A DNA stretch of 64,000 nt from Streptomyces sp. GSL17-111 (GTDB lineage Bacteria > Actinomycetota > Actinomycetes > Streptomycetales > Streptomycetaceae): NCBI RefSeq assembly GCF_037911585.1, contig NZ_JBAJNS010000001.1, positions 1,673,001-1,737,000 of the forward strand, read 5' to 3'. The translations under genes and the position numbers were made by a program. This document shows, in pieces, positions 17,349-27,473 of the stretch. The notes beneath the pieces are model-generated. The model had not been told where the DNA came from and did no database searches. It saw only the letters and a list, made by a program, of their open reading frames with translations. How positions within the stretch are numbered: the first letter of the stretch is position 1; every line of letters starts with the position of its first letter.

Positions 17349-17960
17349 GTGGAACTGACCTATTACGCGGACTTCGCCGTGCGGCTCGTCAACACCGAGC
17401 AGCCGCTGCGTGGCGAGGACTCGCTCACCTCGGTCGACGCGGTGCGGGAGCTGTTCGGAGCAGGCCGGCAGACGGCCCGGCGCACCGCCGAGGCCGATGT
17501 CGCCAGACTGCGCACCGTGCGGACACGGCTGCGCGCCGTCTTCACCGCCGCCGCGGAGAACGACGAGGTCCGCGCGGTGAACCTGCTGAACGCGCTGCTC
17601 ATGGAGTACCCCTGCAGCCCCCAGGTCGCCGGGCACGAGTACCGCGACGAGGAGGGCAACCCCAAGTGGCACATGCACCTCGCGGAGAACGCCGCCAGCG
17701 CGGGCGCCGGTTACACCGCCATGGCCGCCATCGGTCTCGCCTTCAGCCTCACCGACCTCGGCGTCGACCGCCTCGGCGTCTGCCAGGCCGATCCCTGCCG
17801 CAACGCCTACCTCGACACCTCCACCAACCGCTCCCGGCGCTACTGCTCCGACCGCTGCGCGACCCGGGCCAACGTCGCCGCCTACCGGGCCCGCAAGCGT
17901 CTGGAGAGCGGACGCACGGCCGACAGGGCCCAGCCCGTCACCGAGGCCACGGAGCGCTGA
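17349..17960 (+). CDS. CGNR zinc-finger protein (ABATE domain), 203 aa
   Basis: The N-terminal ~150 residues are a helical ABATE-type domain (AVRLVNTEQPLRG, DAVRELFGAGRQTARRT). A C-terminal CGNR zinc finger follows: CQADPCRNAYLDTSTN, then RRYCSDRCATRANVAAYR, with four Cys for zinc. Such proteins are presumed transcriptional regulators. The gene begins with GTG and overlaps the convergent sodX gene by 79 bp at its 3' end. Confidence 0.85.
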   Translation: MELTYYADFAVRLVNTEQPLRGEDSLTSVDAVRELFGAGRQTARRTAEADVARLRTVRTRLRAVFTAAAENDEVRAVNLLNALLMEYPCSPQVAGHEYRDEEGNPKWHMHLAENAASAGAGYTAMAAIGLAFSLTDLGVDRLGVCQADPCRNAYLDTSTNRSRRYCSDRCATRANVAAYRARKRLESGRTADRAQPVTEATER

Positions 17961-18286
17961 ACCTCGCGCGGCGGCCGCAGCCGCACGGAGGCGCGCGCCA
18001 CGACGAGTTCGTCGGGCACCGCCCCGAACTCCCGGCTGTCGTTGCGCACGTAGGGGTTGTCGCCCCGCACCCACCAGCCGCCCTCGCGGCGGCCCACGAT
18101 CCGCTTGACGATGAGCAGGTCGTGCTGGAACGGATGCCGCAGGACGACGACGTGTCCCGGTCGCACCGGGACGCCGTACCGCAGCACCAGCCGGTCCCCC
18201 GGCCGCAGGGTCGGCACCATCGACGGGTTGAACACCTCCGCCAGCCCGATCCGTCCCAGCACCAGCCCGTCCTCCGTCCGGTCCAT
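17882..18286 (-). CDS. sodX: Nickel-type superoxide dismutase maturation protease SodX (134 aa)
   Basis: A small S26 signal-peptidase-like protein. The catalytic Ser22 lies in FNPSMVPTLRPGD and Lys61 in LLIVKRIVG, followed by the usual GGWWVRGDNPYVRNDSREFG. It is divergent from sodN and is expected to remove the SodN leader so that the new N-terminal His can bind nickel. It has no membrane segment, as for SodX. Its 3' end lies within the CGNR gene on the other strand. Confidence 0.88.
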   Translation of the reverse strand: MDRTEDGLVLGRIGLAEVFNPSMVPTLRPGDRLVLRYGVPVRPGHVVVLRHPFQHDLLIVKRIVGRREGGWWVRGDNPYVRNDSREFGAVPDELVVARASVRLRPPREVQRSVASVTGWALSAVRPLSRRLRAR

Positions 18287-18410
18287 CCTCCGAAAGCCGC
18301 ACGCCGCCCCTCGGACTTTCGCCCTAATCCAGCGGGCCCCCGCGCGAAAAGCCTTCCCTCAGGGAGTAATCTCGCACCTGAGAAGACGATCACGAGGAGG
18401 CCCAGCTCTT

Positions 18411-18806
18411 ATGCTTTCCCGCCTGTTCGCGCCGAAGGTGGAGGTCAGCGCCCACTGCGACCTTCCTTGCGGTGTCTACGACCCGGCCCAGGCCCGCATC
18501 GAGGCCGAGTCGGTGAAGGCCGTCCAGGAGAAGTACCAGGCCAACGAGGACCCGCACTTCCGCGCCCGCGCCACCGACATCAAGGAACAGCGCGCGGAGC
18601 TCGCCAAGCACCACGTCTCGGTGCTGTGGAGCGACTACTTCAAGCCGCCGCACTTCGAGAAGTACCCGGAGCTGCACCAGCTGGTGAACGACACCCTCAA
18701 GGCTCTCTCGGCCGCCAAGGGGTCCACCGACCCGGCCACCGGCCAGAAGGCCCTGGACTACATCGCCCAGATCGACAAGATCTTCTGGGAGACCAAGAAG
18801 GCCTGA
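18411..18806 (+). CDS. sodN: Nickel superoxide dismutase (131 aa)
   Basis: A 14-residue leader (MLSRLFAPKVEVSA) precedes the nickel hook HCDLPCGVYDPAQARIEAES. After cleavage by SodX, His1, Cys2 and Cys6 bind nickel. Length and sequence are those of the streptomycete enzyme, a cytoplasmic hexamer that dismutes superoxide. GAGGAGG lies upstream of the ATG. The 124-bp gap to sodX holds both promoters. In S. coelicolor sodN rises with nickel, partly through an sRNA made from the sodF transcript; I cannot confirm that pairing here. Confidence 0.97.
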   Translation: MLSRLFAPKVEVSAHCDLPCGVYDPAQARIEAESVKAVQEKYQANEDPHFRARATDIKEQRAELAKHHVSVLWSDYFKPPHFEKYPELHQLVNDTLKALSAAKGSTDPATGQKALDYIAQIDKIFWETKKA

Positions 18807-18859
18807 GCCCGTCTCATGCCGGGCAGGCCACGGCCTGCTCGGGCCGCCGGTTAGTCCCT

Positions 18860-18907
18860 CGCACCCGGCTCGCACCCGCCGTCGCGGCGGCTCGCGGGCC
18901 GGGTGCG
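18860..18907. terminator. Hairpin after sodN
   Basis: Arms CGCACCCGGC (18860-18869) and GCCGGGTGCG (18898-18907) enclose an inner CCGCC/GGCGG hairpin. It lies between the convergent sodN and transporter genes. Confidence 0.8.
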
Positions 18908-18913
18908 GCGTTC

Positions 18914-19909
18914 TCAGGCGACGGGGGCGGCGGGCTTCGCCGGGAGCAGCCGGGGCACGACGCGGACGTAGGCGACCATGCCGACCACCTCGACCAACGT
19001 CTGTGTGACCACGACGACGGCCGCGACGGCGAGCTCGTCGGGCAGGGCGAGAGCGAGGGGCAGGACGACCAGGGAGTTGCGGGTGGCGCCGGAGAAGACG
19101 ACCGCGCGCCCGGCCGGGGCGTCCAGGCGGAAGAGGCGGGCCACGGCCTTTCCGGCGAACGCCATGACGACCAGGAAGACGACGTAGAACGGGACGACGG
19201 CCGCGACGTCGCCGAAGCCGTCGTCGAGCCCCGGCACCTGGGAGGCGACCACGACGAGCAGGGTGGCCGCCATCAGCGGCACCATCGTGGTGGTCGCCGC
19301 GTCGGCGACCGCCCGTCCGGCCGGACGGCGCGCGGCCCACGCCTGGAGGGCCCACGCGAGGAGCAGCGGTATGACGATCAGCGTCAGGAACGTCTCCAGG
19401 AACGGCGCGGCCTCGACGACGTCGGCCAGCCCGGCGCCCAGGAACAGGTACAGGAACACCGGCAGCAGTGCCATCTGTGCGACGAGGAGCAGCGGGGTGG
19501 CGGCCAGCAGCCTGCGGTGCGAGCCACCGGCCAGCCCGCAGAAGACGATGACGTAATCCACGCACGGGCACAGCAGCACCAGCAGGACGCCGAGCCGGAC
19601 GGCCTGGTCGGCGGGGAGGAACGGGAACATCGCGGCGACCGCGAGCGGCACCACCGCGAAGTTCACCAGGAGCGCGGCGGACAGGAACCGGCCGTCGCGC
19701 AGCGAGCGGGCCAGGTCGGCCGCCGGGACCTGGAGGAAGGTGACGAAGAGCAGCGCACCGAGCACCGGGCCGATCGCGTGCTCCAGGCCCGGCCCGGCAG
19801 CGGGCACCGTCCGGCCGAGCAGGGCTCCGGCCGCGAGCGCGGCCACGTAGACCGCGACCTGGTGGTGCTCCATGCGGCCGACGAGTCCCCGCGGCCCCTG
19901 CTGCGACAC
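18914..19909 (-). CDS. Arsenite-efflux/bile acid:sodium symporter-type transporter (331 aa)
   Basis: About ten hydrophobic helices fill the protein. The motif LLCPCVDYVIVF in the fourth/fifth helix and SGATRNSLVVLPLALAL in the ninth are characteristic of the BASS/ACR3-like superfamily. Cys in the CPC motif would fit arsenite transport, but no ars genes are adjacent, so the substrate is open. I use the GTG at 19909 because GGAG lies eight bases upstream. An ATG at 19873 (MEHHQVAV) is the alternative. Confidence 0.8.
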   Translation of the reverse strand: MSQQGPRGLVGRMEHHQVAVYVAALAAGALLGRTVPAAGPGLEHAIGPVLGALLFVTFLQVPAADLARSLRDGRFLSAALLVNFAVVPLAVAAMFPFLPADQAVRLGVLLVLLCPCVDYVIVFCGLAGGSHRRLLAATPLLLVAQMALLPVFLYLFLGAGLADVVEAAPFLETFLTLIVIPLLLAWALQAWAARRPAGRAVADAATTTMVPLMAATLLVVVASQVPGLDDGFGDVAAVVPFYVVFLVVMAFAGKAVARLFRLDAPAGRAVVFSGATRNSLVVLPLALALPDELAVAAVVVVTQTLVEVVGMVAYVRVVPRLLPAKPAAPVA

Positions 19910-20110
19910 CCGCGCCGCTCCCTCCGTGCGTTCCGGAACCGCCCGGCGGCGGCCCCGCCCATCCTCACAGACCCTCCGGCGCGGTACGCACGTCACGCAC
20001 CGTGCGTACCGAAGCGCTGACGTGGAGTTATTGACGGATTTCTAGCTCGCCGAGAGGCGCTACGGGCGGTCTCCGGGTGAAGTGGCTGGTTATCGTCGTC
20101 CGGTGAGCAC

Positions 20111-21490
20111 GTGTGGGAAGCCCGCGGGCGACGGTGTGCCGTGGCCCTGGTGAAGAGGAACCGGCCGATGCTGCGGCATCCGGCCCAGGTGGTCGTGGCC
20201 GGATTCGCGACGGCCATCGCGGCCGGGACCGGCCTGCTGATGCTGCCGGCCGCCAAGGTGGGCCCGGGTGGGGCCGACGCCATGGAGGCGCTGTTCACGG
20301 CGACCTCCGCGGTCTGCGTCACCGGACTCGTCGTCGTCGACACCCCCTCGTACTGGTCGGGGTTCGGGCAGGCGGTCATTCTGGGGCTGATCCAGGTCGG
20401 CGGCTTCGGCATCATGACCTTCGCCTCCGTCCTGGTGATGCTGGTCTCCCACCGGCTCGGGCTGCGGGCCCGCCTCAGGGCCGCGTCGGAGACCAAGGCG
20501 CTCGGGCTGGGTGAGATCCGCTCGGTGGTCGTCGGTGTGGTGAAGGCCTCCCTGCTCATCGAGGCGGTGATCGCGCTCGTCCTGACCCTCCGGTTCGGGC
20601 TGGGCTATGACACGCCCTGGCCCGAGGCGCTGTGGCTGGGGGTCTTCCACTCCGTCTCGGCCTTCAACAACGCGGGGTTCGCCCTCTACTCGGACAGCCT
20701 GATGGGGTTCGTGACGGACCCGTGGATCTGTCTGCCCATCGCCTCGGCCGTCATCGCGGGCGGTCTGGGTTTCCCCGTCCTCTTCGAGCTGCGGCGACGC
20801 TGGCGCCGGCCCCGTAGCTGGTCCCTGCACACGAAGATCGTGCTGGCGGCCAGCTCGGCGTTCCTCTTCGGCGGCGCGCTGTTCATCACCGCGCTGGAGT
20901 GGGGCAATCCGGGAACGCTGGGCCCCCTGAGCGTTCCCGGCAAGCTCCTGGCGGGGTTCTTCCAGGGCGTCATGCCCCGCACGGCGGGCTTCAACAGCGT
21001 CGACACGGCGGAGATGAATCCGGCCACGTGGCTGGGCATGGACGTGCTCATGTTCGTGGGCGGCGCGAGCGCCGGGACGGCGGGCGGCATCAAGGTGACG
21101 ACGTTCGCCGTGCTGTTCTTCGTCATCTACGCCGAGGTGCGCGGCGAGGCGTCGGTGAACATCTTCCACCGACGTCTGCACGGCGACGTCCAGCGGCAGG
21201 CGCTGACGGTGGTCCTGCTGTCCGTGGCGGCCGTCGTGGGCTCGACGGTGGTGTTCCTGGTCTTCACCGACTTCAGCCTCGACCAGTCCCTCTTCGAGGT
21301 GACGTCCGCCTTCGCGACGGTCGGTCTGTCCACGGGCATCACGGCGGACCTGCCCGCGCCCGAACAGCTCCTGCTCGTCGTCCTGATGTTCATCGGCCGA
21401 CTCGGCCCCATCACCGTGGCGTCCGCCCTGGCCCTGCGCCAGCGCGCCCGCCTCTACGACTTCCCCGAGGAGCGACCCGTCATTGGCTAG
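20111..21490 (+). CDS. ktrB: Potassium uptake protein, TrkH/KtrB family (459 aa)
   Basis: Four pore-loop repeats are visible, with selectivity segments AVCVTGLVV, SAFNNAGFAL, PRTAGFNSVD and ATVGLSTGI. Each sits between hydrophobic pairs, the TrkH/KtrB design. The gene overlaps the next gene (KtrA) by 8 bp, so membrane and gating subunits are coupled. The GTG at 20111 is a likely start. Internal GTG/ATG codons up to residue 20 could serve, since the first transmembrane helix begins near residue 25. Confidence 0.92.
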   Translation: MWEARGRRCAVALVKRNRPMLRHPAQVVVAGFATAIAAGTGLLMLPAAKVGPGGADAMEALFTATSAVCVTGLVVVDTPSYWSGFGQAVILGLIQVGGFGIMTFASVLVMLVSHRLGLRARLRAASETKALGLGEIRSVVVGVVKASLLIEAVIALVLTLRFGLGYDTPWPEALWLGVFHSVSAFNNAGFALYSDSLMGFVTDPWICLPIASAVIAGGLGFPVLFELRRRWRRPRSWSLHTKIVLAASSAFLFGGALFITALEWGNPGTLGPLSVPGKLLAGFFQGVMPRTAGFNSVDTAEMNPATWLGMDVLMFVGGASAGTAGGIKVTTFAVLFFVIYAEVRGEASVNIFHRRLHGDVQRQALTVVLLSVAAVVGSTVVFLVFTDFSLDQSLFEVTSAFATVGLSTGITADLPAPEQLLLVVLMFIGRLGPITVASALALRQRARLYDFPEERPVIG

Positions 21491-22172
21491 GAAACGCAGC
21501 GCCACAAGCCGCCGGAAGGCGGAGGGCGATTCCGTCGTCGTCATCGGTCTGGGGCGCTTCGGCCGCTCGCTGGCCCTGGAACTGGTCGACGAGCAGACCG
21601 AGGTGCTCGGGATCGACGAGGACCTGGAGGTGGTGCAGTCCCTCTCCGGGGTGCTGACCCACACGGTGCGCGCCGACTCCACCAAGGAGGATGTGCTGCG
21701 CCAGCTCGGGGTGCACGAGTTCGACCGCGCCGTGGTGGCGATCGGCACCGACATCGAGGCGAGCATCCTCACCGCGTCACTGCTGATCTCCTTCGGTGTC
21801 CAGGACGTCTGGGCGAAGGCCATCAGCGAGGCGCACGGCCGCATCCTCACCCAGCTCGGGGTCCACCACGTCGTCTACCCCGAGCACGACATGGGGCGGC
21901 GGGTCGCCCACCTCGTCCGTGGCCGGATGCTCGACTACATCGAGTTCGAGGACGACTTCGCCATGGTCAAGACGCGGCCACCCGCCGACATCGTCGGCCT
22001 CCGCCTGGCCGACAGCGGGGTCCGCTCCCGCTTCGGGGTCACCGTCGTCGCGGTCAAGCGTCCCGGGGAGGGGTTCACCTACGCGACGGCGGACACCGTC
22101 CTCGACGCGGACGACACGATCATCGTCGCCGGTCGCACCCGGCAGAGCGAGCGCTTCAGCGACCTGCGCTGA
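21483..22172 (+). CDS. ktrA: KtrA/TrkA-type potassium channel regulatory subunit (229 aa)
   Basis: An RCK_N Rossmann domain begins with VVVIGLGRFGRSLALEL and has the acidic end of strand 2 in VLGIDED. An RCK_C domain (residues ~150-229) contains DIVGLRLADSGVRSRFGVTVVAV. It would form the cytosolic nucleotide-binding ring that gates KtrB. A TTG start overlapping the ktrB stop gives the expected length. Confidence 0.92.
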   Translation: MARKRSATSRRKAEGDSVVVIGLGRFGRSLALELVDEQTEVLGIDEDLEVVQSLSGVLTHTVRADSTKEDVLRQLGVHEFDRAVVAIGTDIEASILTASLLISFGVQDVWAKAISEAHGRILTQLGVHHVVYPEHDMGRRVAHLVRGRMLDYIEFEDDFAMVKTRPPADIVGLRLADSGVRSRFGVTVVAVKRPGEGFTYATADTVLDADDTIIVAGRTRQSERFSDLR

Positions 22173-22294
22173 GCGAGTGCGCGCCCGTCGTCGACGCCGG
22201 TGACCGGGGACGTTTCACGGCTGCCCGAAAAGCCGGTCGGCCCCGCCGGGCCGCTTCTACGCTGCGGTGGTGTGCCGGAGGACGCCACGGCACG

Positions 22295-22340
22295 GCGCCC
22301 GGCCAGGGGGTGACGCGGGGGAACCCCTCGGGCCGGGCGC
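22295..22340. terminator. Hairpin between ktrA and the subtilase gene
   Basis: GCGCCCGGCC (22295-22304) pairs with GGCCGGGCGC (22331-22340), with an inner AGGGG/CCCCT. It lies just past the stop of the minus-strand protease gene and after ktrA. Confidence 0.75.
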
Positions 22341-22346
22341 ACCGCG

Positions 22347-23546
<1,200 letters not shown>

Positions 23547-23680
23547 CAGCGGTGCCTCTCAGACGGGGTCGGCGCGCGGCCCCCGGCACGCCCGCGGTCC
23601 GCATGACGTGTGCGACGGCCGTCGCCAGGACCATCGTCAGCGCCACGCCGTGGGCTTGAGCCCTCTCACCCGTCCGGTGG

Positions 23681-24673
23681 TCACCCGGCCGGGGCCTCGG
23701 CCTCCGGCTCCCCCGCCAGGAGCGGGCTCCCGTGGCGCAGCAGCCACCGGTGGTAGGCGTCGCAGCCCCGCGCGATCTCCGCGTACGCGTCGCGCAGGGC
23801 GGCGAAGACCTCGTCCAGGTCGGTTCCGGGGACCGGGGACGGGCGGGAGACGAGCAGCAGGCGCACGGTGAGCGGGTCACCGGCGAGCGGGCGGACCACC
23901 AGGCCCGGCCGGCCGGCCGAGGTGGGCTGGCAGGGCATGACGACCTCGCCCGCGGCGGCGAGGACGCCCGCGGTGTTGTAGTCGCCGAGGACGACCTTGG
24001 GGTTCAGCCCGGCGGCGGCGAAGACGCGGCGCAGGCCGTCCCATTCGCCGTCGGCGGTCGGGTCGACCATCCAGCTGTCCTGCGCGACGTCCGCGAGCTC
24101 GATCTGAGCCCGGTGTGCGGCCGGGTGGGAGGCGGGGACGGCCACGAACTGCGGTTCCCGTTCGACGAGGACGCGCTGCTCCAGGCCGGCCGGCAGGTGC
24201 AGGGGGCAGCCGGCGACCTCGTGGACGAAGGCCGCGTCGAGCTGTCCGGCGGCGACCATGCGCAGGAGGAGGTTGGCCGAGACCTCGAAGTGGACGGTGG
24301 TGTCGACACCGGGGTAGCGGGCGTGCAGTCGACGCAGCCAGCCGACGACGGTGCTGCTGCCCGTGCCGCCGGTGCTGCCGACCCGCAGGCGTGCCTCGTC
24401 GGTCCGCAGCACGGCCTCGCGGGCCTCGGTGATGAGCGCGGCCATCTCGGCGACGATGGGCCGGGCGCGGCTGAGGACGGTGCGTCCTAAGGGAGTGGGG
24501 CGGCTGCCGGTGCGCTCCCGGACGAACAGCCGACCGCCCAGCGCGTTCTCGATGCGCCGCAGCTGTGTCGTCAACGAGGGTTGGGTCATGCTGAGTCGGC
24601 GTGCCGCCGCACGGACGCTGCCCGCGTCGGCGATGGCACACAGGGCTCGCAGGTGCCTGACTTCCAACTCCAC
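23681..24673 (-). CDS. LysR-family regulator, divergent from snapalysin gene (330 aa)
   Basis: The N-terminal winged helix is HLRALCAIADAGSVRAAARRL followed by MTQPSLTTQLRRIENALG. The rest is a LysR substrate-binding domain. It is transcribed divergently from a snapalysin-type metalloprotease gene, the arrangement known for the snpA/mprA activators of Streptomyces. It probably activates that gene through the palindrome in the shared 226-bp gap. The inducing signal is not known. Confidence 0.88.
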   Translation of the reverse strand: MELEVRHLRALCAIADAGSVRAAARRLSMTQPSLTTQLRRIENALGGRLFVRERTGSRPTPLGRTVLSRARPIVAEMAALITEAREAVLRTDEARLRVGSTGGTGSSTVVGWLRRLHARYPGVDTTVHFEVSANLLLRMVAAGQLDAAFVHEVAGCPLHLPAGLEQRVLVEREPQFVAVPASHPAAHRAQIELADVAQDSWMVDPTADGEWDGLRRVFAAAGLNPKVVLGDYNTAGVLAAAGEVVMPCQPTSAGRPGLVVRPLAGDPLTVRLLLVSRPSPVPGTDLDEVFAALRDAYAEIARGCDAYHRWLLRHGSPLLAGEPEAEAPAG

Positions 24674-24748
24674 GCCCGGAGAATAGCGGCGGGCCGCGCG
24701 GCGTCACCAGGGGTGTGACCGCGCTGGTCGGACGGGCACGGCGGGGGT

Positions 24749-24765
24749 GATAGCCCCGTCCTATC
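24749..24765. promoter_or_regulatory. Probable LysR operator between the LysR and snapalysin genes
   Basis: GATAG-N7-CTATC is a perfect interrupted palindrome containing the T-N11-A core of LysR-type sites. It lies 135 bp before the protease ATG. This is the only clear dyad I see in the gap. Confidence 0.6.
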
Positions 24766-24899
24766 GCCTGCTGGCATCCTTCCCCCGCCTCGCCGTGGCC
24801 CGGACACTCGCCTGGACCGCGATTCATCCGGGCACCGACCGGCCGCAACCCCCCACTCCACGGCGGCCGGTCGGTGCCGGGACGAGGAAGGGACCCCCC

Positions 24900-25595
24900 A
24901 TGAAGTACCCGAAGCACGTCTTCTCCGCTGCCGTGGGCCTGGCCATGGCGGCGGGCCTCGCCGCCGTGCCGGCCACGACCACCGCGGCGGCCCCCGCCAC
25001 CCCGGAAGGCGCGACGCAGGCCGAACGCGCCTTCACCACCGCCGCCTTCACCGGCCCCAGGACCCCGAGTGCGGCCGTCTCCGACCAGGAGGCGACGCGG
25101 GCGTTCTTCGAGGCCGTGCGGGCCTCGGCGATGGAGAAGTACGCGGAGAACCCCGGCGCCCAGGCCGTGACGGTGACCTACGACGCCAGCCAGGCGCCGA
25201 GCTTCCGCACCGAGATCTCCCGTTCCACCCAGATATGGAACTCCTCCGTGAGCAGCGTGCAGCTGCGTGAGGGGTCGGGCGCGGACTTCCGCTACTACGA
25301 GGGCAACAGCTCACGCGGCTCGTACGCCTACACCGACGGGCGGGGGAACGGGTACATCTTCCTCGACTACCAGCAGAACCAGGTCTACGACTCCACCCGC
25401 GTGACCTCGCACGAGACCGGTCACGTGCTCGGCCTCCCGGACAACTACTCCGGCCCGTGCAGCGAGTTGATGTCCGGCGGCGGGCCCGGTCCGTCGTGCA
25501 CCAACGCGTACCCGAACCGCAACGAGATCAACCGGGTCAACTCCCTGTGGAGCTACGGCCTCTCCGCCTTCGACAAGGAGCTCTCGGCCAAGTGA
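24900..25595 (+). CDS. snpA: Secreted snapalysin-type zinc metalloprotease (231 aa)
   Basis: A Sec signal peptide ([20 protein letters not shown], ending near residue 35) precedes a propeptide and a small M7 protease domain. The zinc motif [11 protein letters not shown] has the HExxHxxGxxD form, with Asp as third ligand, which marks snapalysins. Conserved Cys residues ([21 protein letters not shown]) would form a disulfide. The start at 24900 is chosen because the signal peptide begins there; upstream in-frame codons have no leader sense. Secreted milk-hydrolysing-type protease, likely controlled by the divergent LysR. Confidence 0.92.
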   Translation: MKYPKHVFSAAVGLAMAAGLAAVPATTTAAAPATPEGATQAERAFTTAAFTGPRTPSAAVSDQEATRAFFEAVRASAMEKYAENPGAQAVTVTYDASQAPSFRTEISRSTQIWNSSVSSVQLREGSGADFRYYEGNSSRGSYAYTDGRGNGYIFLDYQQNQVYDSTRVTSHETGHVLGLPDNYSGPCSELMSGGGPGPSCTNAYPNRNEINRVNSLWSYGLSAFDKELSAK

Positions 25596-25662
25596 GCCCG
25601 GTGGTCGGGGCGCGTGCTCACCCCCGGCCACCGAGGGGCCGACCCGAACGGCCCCGGTCCGT

Positions 25663-25697
25663 GGTGCCCGTCCGACCGAGGGGGTCGGGCGGGCACC
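25663..25697. terminator. Hairpin after the snapalysin gene
   Basis: Arms GGTGCCCGTCCGACC (25663-25677) and GGTCGGGCGGGCACC (25683-25697) pair over 15 bp with one wobble. It separates snpA from the Nudix gene. Confidence 0.8.
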
Positions 25698-25764
25698 GCG
25701 CTGTCGGCGTCGGCTGACATGCTGGGGGTCCGGGATCGAAGAACGAGGGAACGAGGGGGACACC

Positions 25765-26250
25765 GTGCTGCCGCCCGCCACCGACTCCATGTGCCTGCTG
25801 GCCGCCGCCGTGATCGTGCACGACGCGCGGCACGACCGGGTGCTGCTCCTGCGGCGCGGGCCCCGTGCCAAGTTCGCGCGCGGCCGGCTGGACCTGCCGG
25901 TGGGGAAGGCCGAGCCGGGCGAGCCCGTCACCGTCTCGGCGGCCCGCGAGCTGCGTGAGGAGACGGGCCTGGTGGTGGCCCCCGAGGAGCTGGAACTCGT
26001 CCACGTCGTGCACGGCGCGCGCGGGGCGGAGGCGCCCGGCGGCTACCTGACGGTCGTCTTCGGAGCGCGGACGTGGTCCGGGGAGCTGGTCAACGCCGAG
26101 CCGGAGAAGCACTCCTGGGTCGGCTGGGTCCCCGTGGACGAGATCCCCGCGGACGCGGTGGCTCCCACCCCGGAGGCGGTCGCGCGCTACCGGGCCGGGC
26201 AGCACCGGGTGCTGCTCACCGGCTGGGAGCCAGCCGCCACAGCGAGGTGA
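25765..26250 (+). CDS. Nudix hydrolase (161 aa)
   Basis: The Nudix box is complete: GKAEPGE, seven residues, then RELREETGL, matching G-x5-E-x7-REUxEExGU. The rest is the normal alpha/beta/alpha fold length. It would hydrolyse a nucleoside diphosphate linked to another moiety; the substrate is not inferable. The gene starts with GTG after AGGGGGAC and its 3' end overlaps the convergent methyltransferase gene by 35 bp. Confidence 0.88.
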   Translation: MLPPATDSMCLLAAAVIVHDARHDRVLLLRRGPRAKFARGRLDLPVGKAEPGEPVTVSAARELREETGLVVAPEELELVHVVHGARGAEAPGGYLTVVFGARTWSGELVNAEPEKHSWVGWVPVDEIPADAVAPTPEAVARYRAGQHRVLLTGWEPAATAR

Positions 26251-27364
26251 TCTCCGCCGAGCGCGCCGCGTGCAGGGGGTCGTCGGGATCGGTCGCCCGG
26301 GGGTGCGTGGGGCGCGCGTCCAGCCGGTCGACGACGGTGAGTCCGGCGGCGTCGACGAGGCCGAGGAGCTCGTCGCGGCCGCGCAGTCCGAGGCGTTCGG
26401 CGAGGTCGGAGAGGATCAGCCAGCCCTCGCCGCCGGGGGCCAGTGCGCCCGGCAACCCGGCGAGGAACCCGCGCAGCATCCGGCTGCCGGGGTCGTAGAC
26501 GGCGCGCTCGACGGCCGAGGTGGGCTTCGCCGGCAGCCACGGCGGGTTGCACACGACGAGCGGAGCCCGGCCGGGCGGGAAGAGATCCGCCTCGACGACG
26601 TCGATCCGGTCGGCCAGGCCGAGCCGTTCGGCGTTGTCCCGGGCGCAGGCGAGAGCGCGCGGGTCCTGGTCGGTGCCGACGACCCGGGCCACGCCGCGCC
26701 GGGCCAGTACCGCCGCGAGCACGCCGGTGCCGGTGCCGATGTCGTGAGCGATGCCGCGGTCGGCGGGCAGCGGGGCACGGGCCACGAGGTCGACGTACTC
26801 GCCGCGCACCGGGGAGAAGACGCCGTAGTGGGGGTGGACGCGGTCGCCGCCGAGCGCGGCCACCGGTACACCCCTGCGCCGCCACTCGTGGGCGCCGATC
26901 ACTCCGAGCAGTTCCCGCAGGGAGACGGCGAAGGGGGCGTCGTCGCCGTCGGCCCCCGCCGGGCCGTACGCCTCGGTGCAGGCCGCCCGGACGTCGGGGG
27001 CGCGGCGCAGCGGCACCACGTAGCCCGGGTCCACCGGGACGAGCAGCATCCCGAGGACGCGGGCCCGTCGGCCCTGCTCCTGCCGGTGGCGGTGGAAGGC
27101 GTCGTACGGGTCCCGCGCCGCCGCCGGTGCCCTGCGGTTGCGGCGCGGGCCACGGTCGACGCGCCGGGCGAGGGCGGTCAGGAGCTGCCGGGCGCCCTGG
27201 TAGTCGCCCCGCCACAGCACGGCCGTGCCCTCGCAGGCGAGCCGGTAGACGTCGGCGGCGCGCAGCGCGTCGTCACCCTCCAGCACGCGCCGGGGCGCCG
27301 GTGCCGCCGACTCGGAGCGCCAGCGCAGCGCGGGGCGCGCGGAATCGAGGGGGAGGACGTCCAT
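26216..27364 (-). CDS. HemK-like N-/class I methyltransferase with N-terminal extension (382 aa)
   Basis: The C-terminal half has motif I DIGTGTGVLAAVLARRG, VVGTDQDPRAL and the diagnostic LVVCNPPWLPAKP. NPPW/Y marks methyltransferases acting on planar nitrogen such as glutamine side chains or nucleic-acid bases. The N-terminal ~150 residues form a separate domain (AADVYRLACEGTAVLW, LRRAPDVRAACTEAYG) seen in actinobacterial homologues. The true substrate is unknown. ATG start; single gene. Confidence 0.85.
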   Translation of the reverse strand: MDVLPLDSARPALRWRSESAAPAPRRVLEGDDALRAADVYRLACEGTAVLWRGDYQGARQLLTALARRVDRGPRRNRRAPAAARDPYDAFHRHRQEQGRRARVLGMLLVPVDPGYVVPLRRAPDVRAACTEAYGPAGADGDDAPFAVSLRELLGVIGAHEWRRRGVPVAALGGDRVHPHYGVFSPVRGEYVDLVARAPLPADRGIAHDIGTGTGVLAAVLARRGVARVVGTDQDPRALACARDNAERLGLADRIDVVEADLFPPGRAPLVVCNPPWLPAKPTSAVERAVYDPGSRMLRGFLAGLPGALAPGGEGWLILSDLAERLGLRGRDELLGLVDAAGLTVVDRLDARPTHPRATDPDDPLHAARSAEITSLWRLAPSR

Positions 27365-27473
27365 GGACCGACTCTAGCCGGGGGGCGTGCGGCGTGTGCA
27401 TCTGCACGGCTTCTCCACGCGTGCGCGGTATGACAAAAGGTAAGGGATCAACTACCAAGGGTAAAACCCCCTC

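Noticed and set aside
18914..19909. Naming the transporter arsB/acr3
   Set aside because: The CPC motif fits arsenite carriers, but no arsR or arsC lies nearby and bile-acid-type members share the fold, so no symbol was given.
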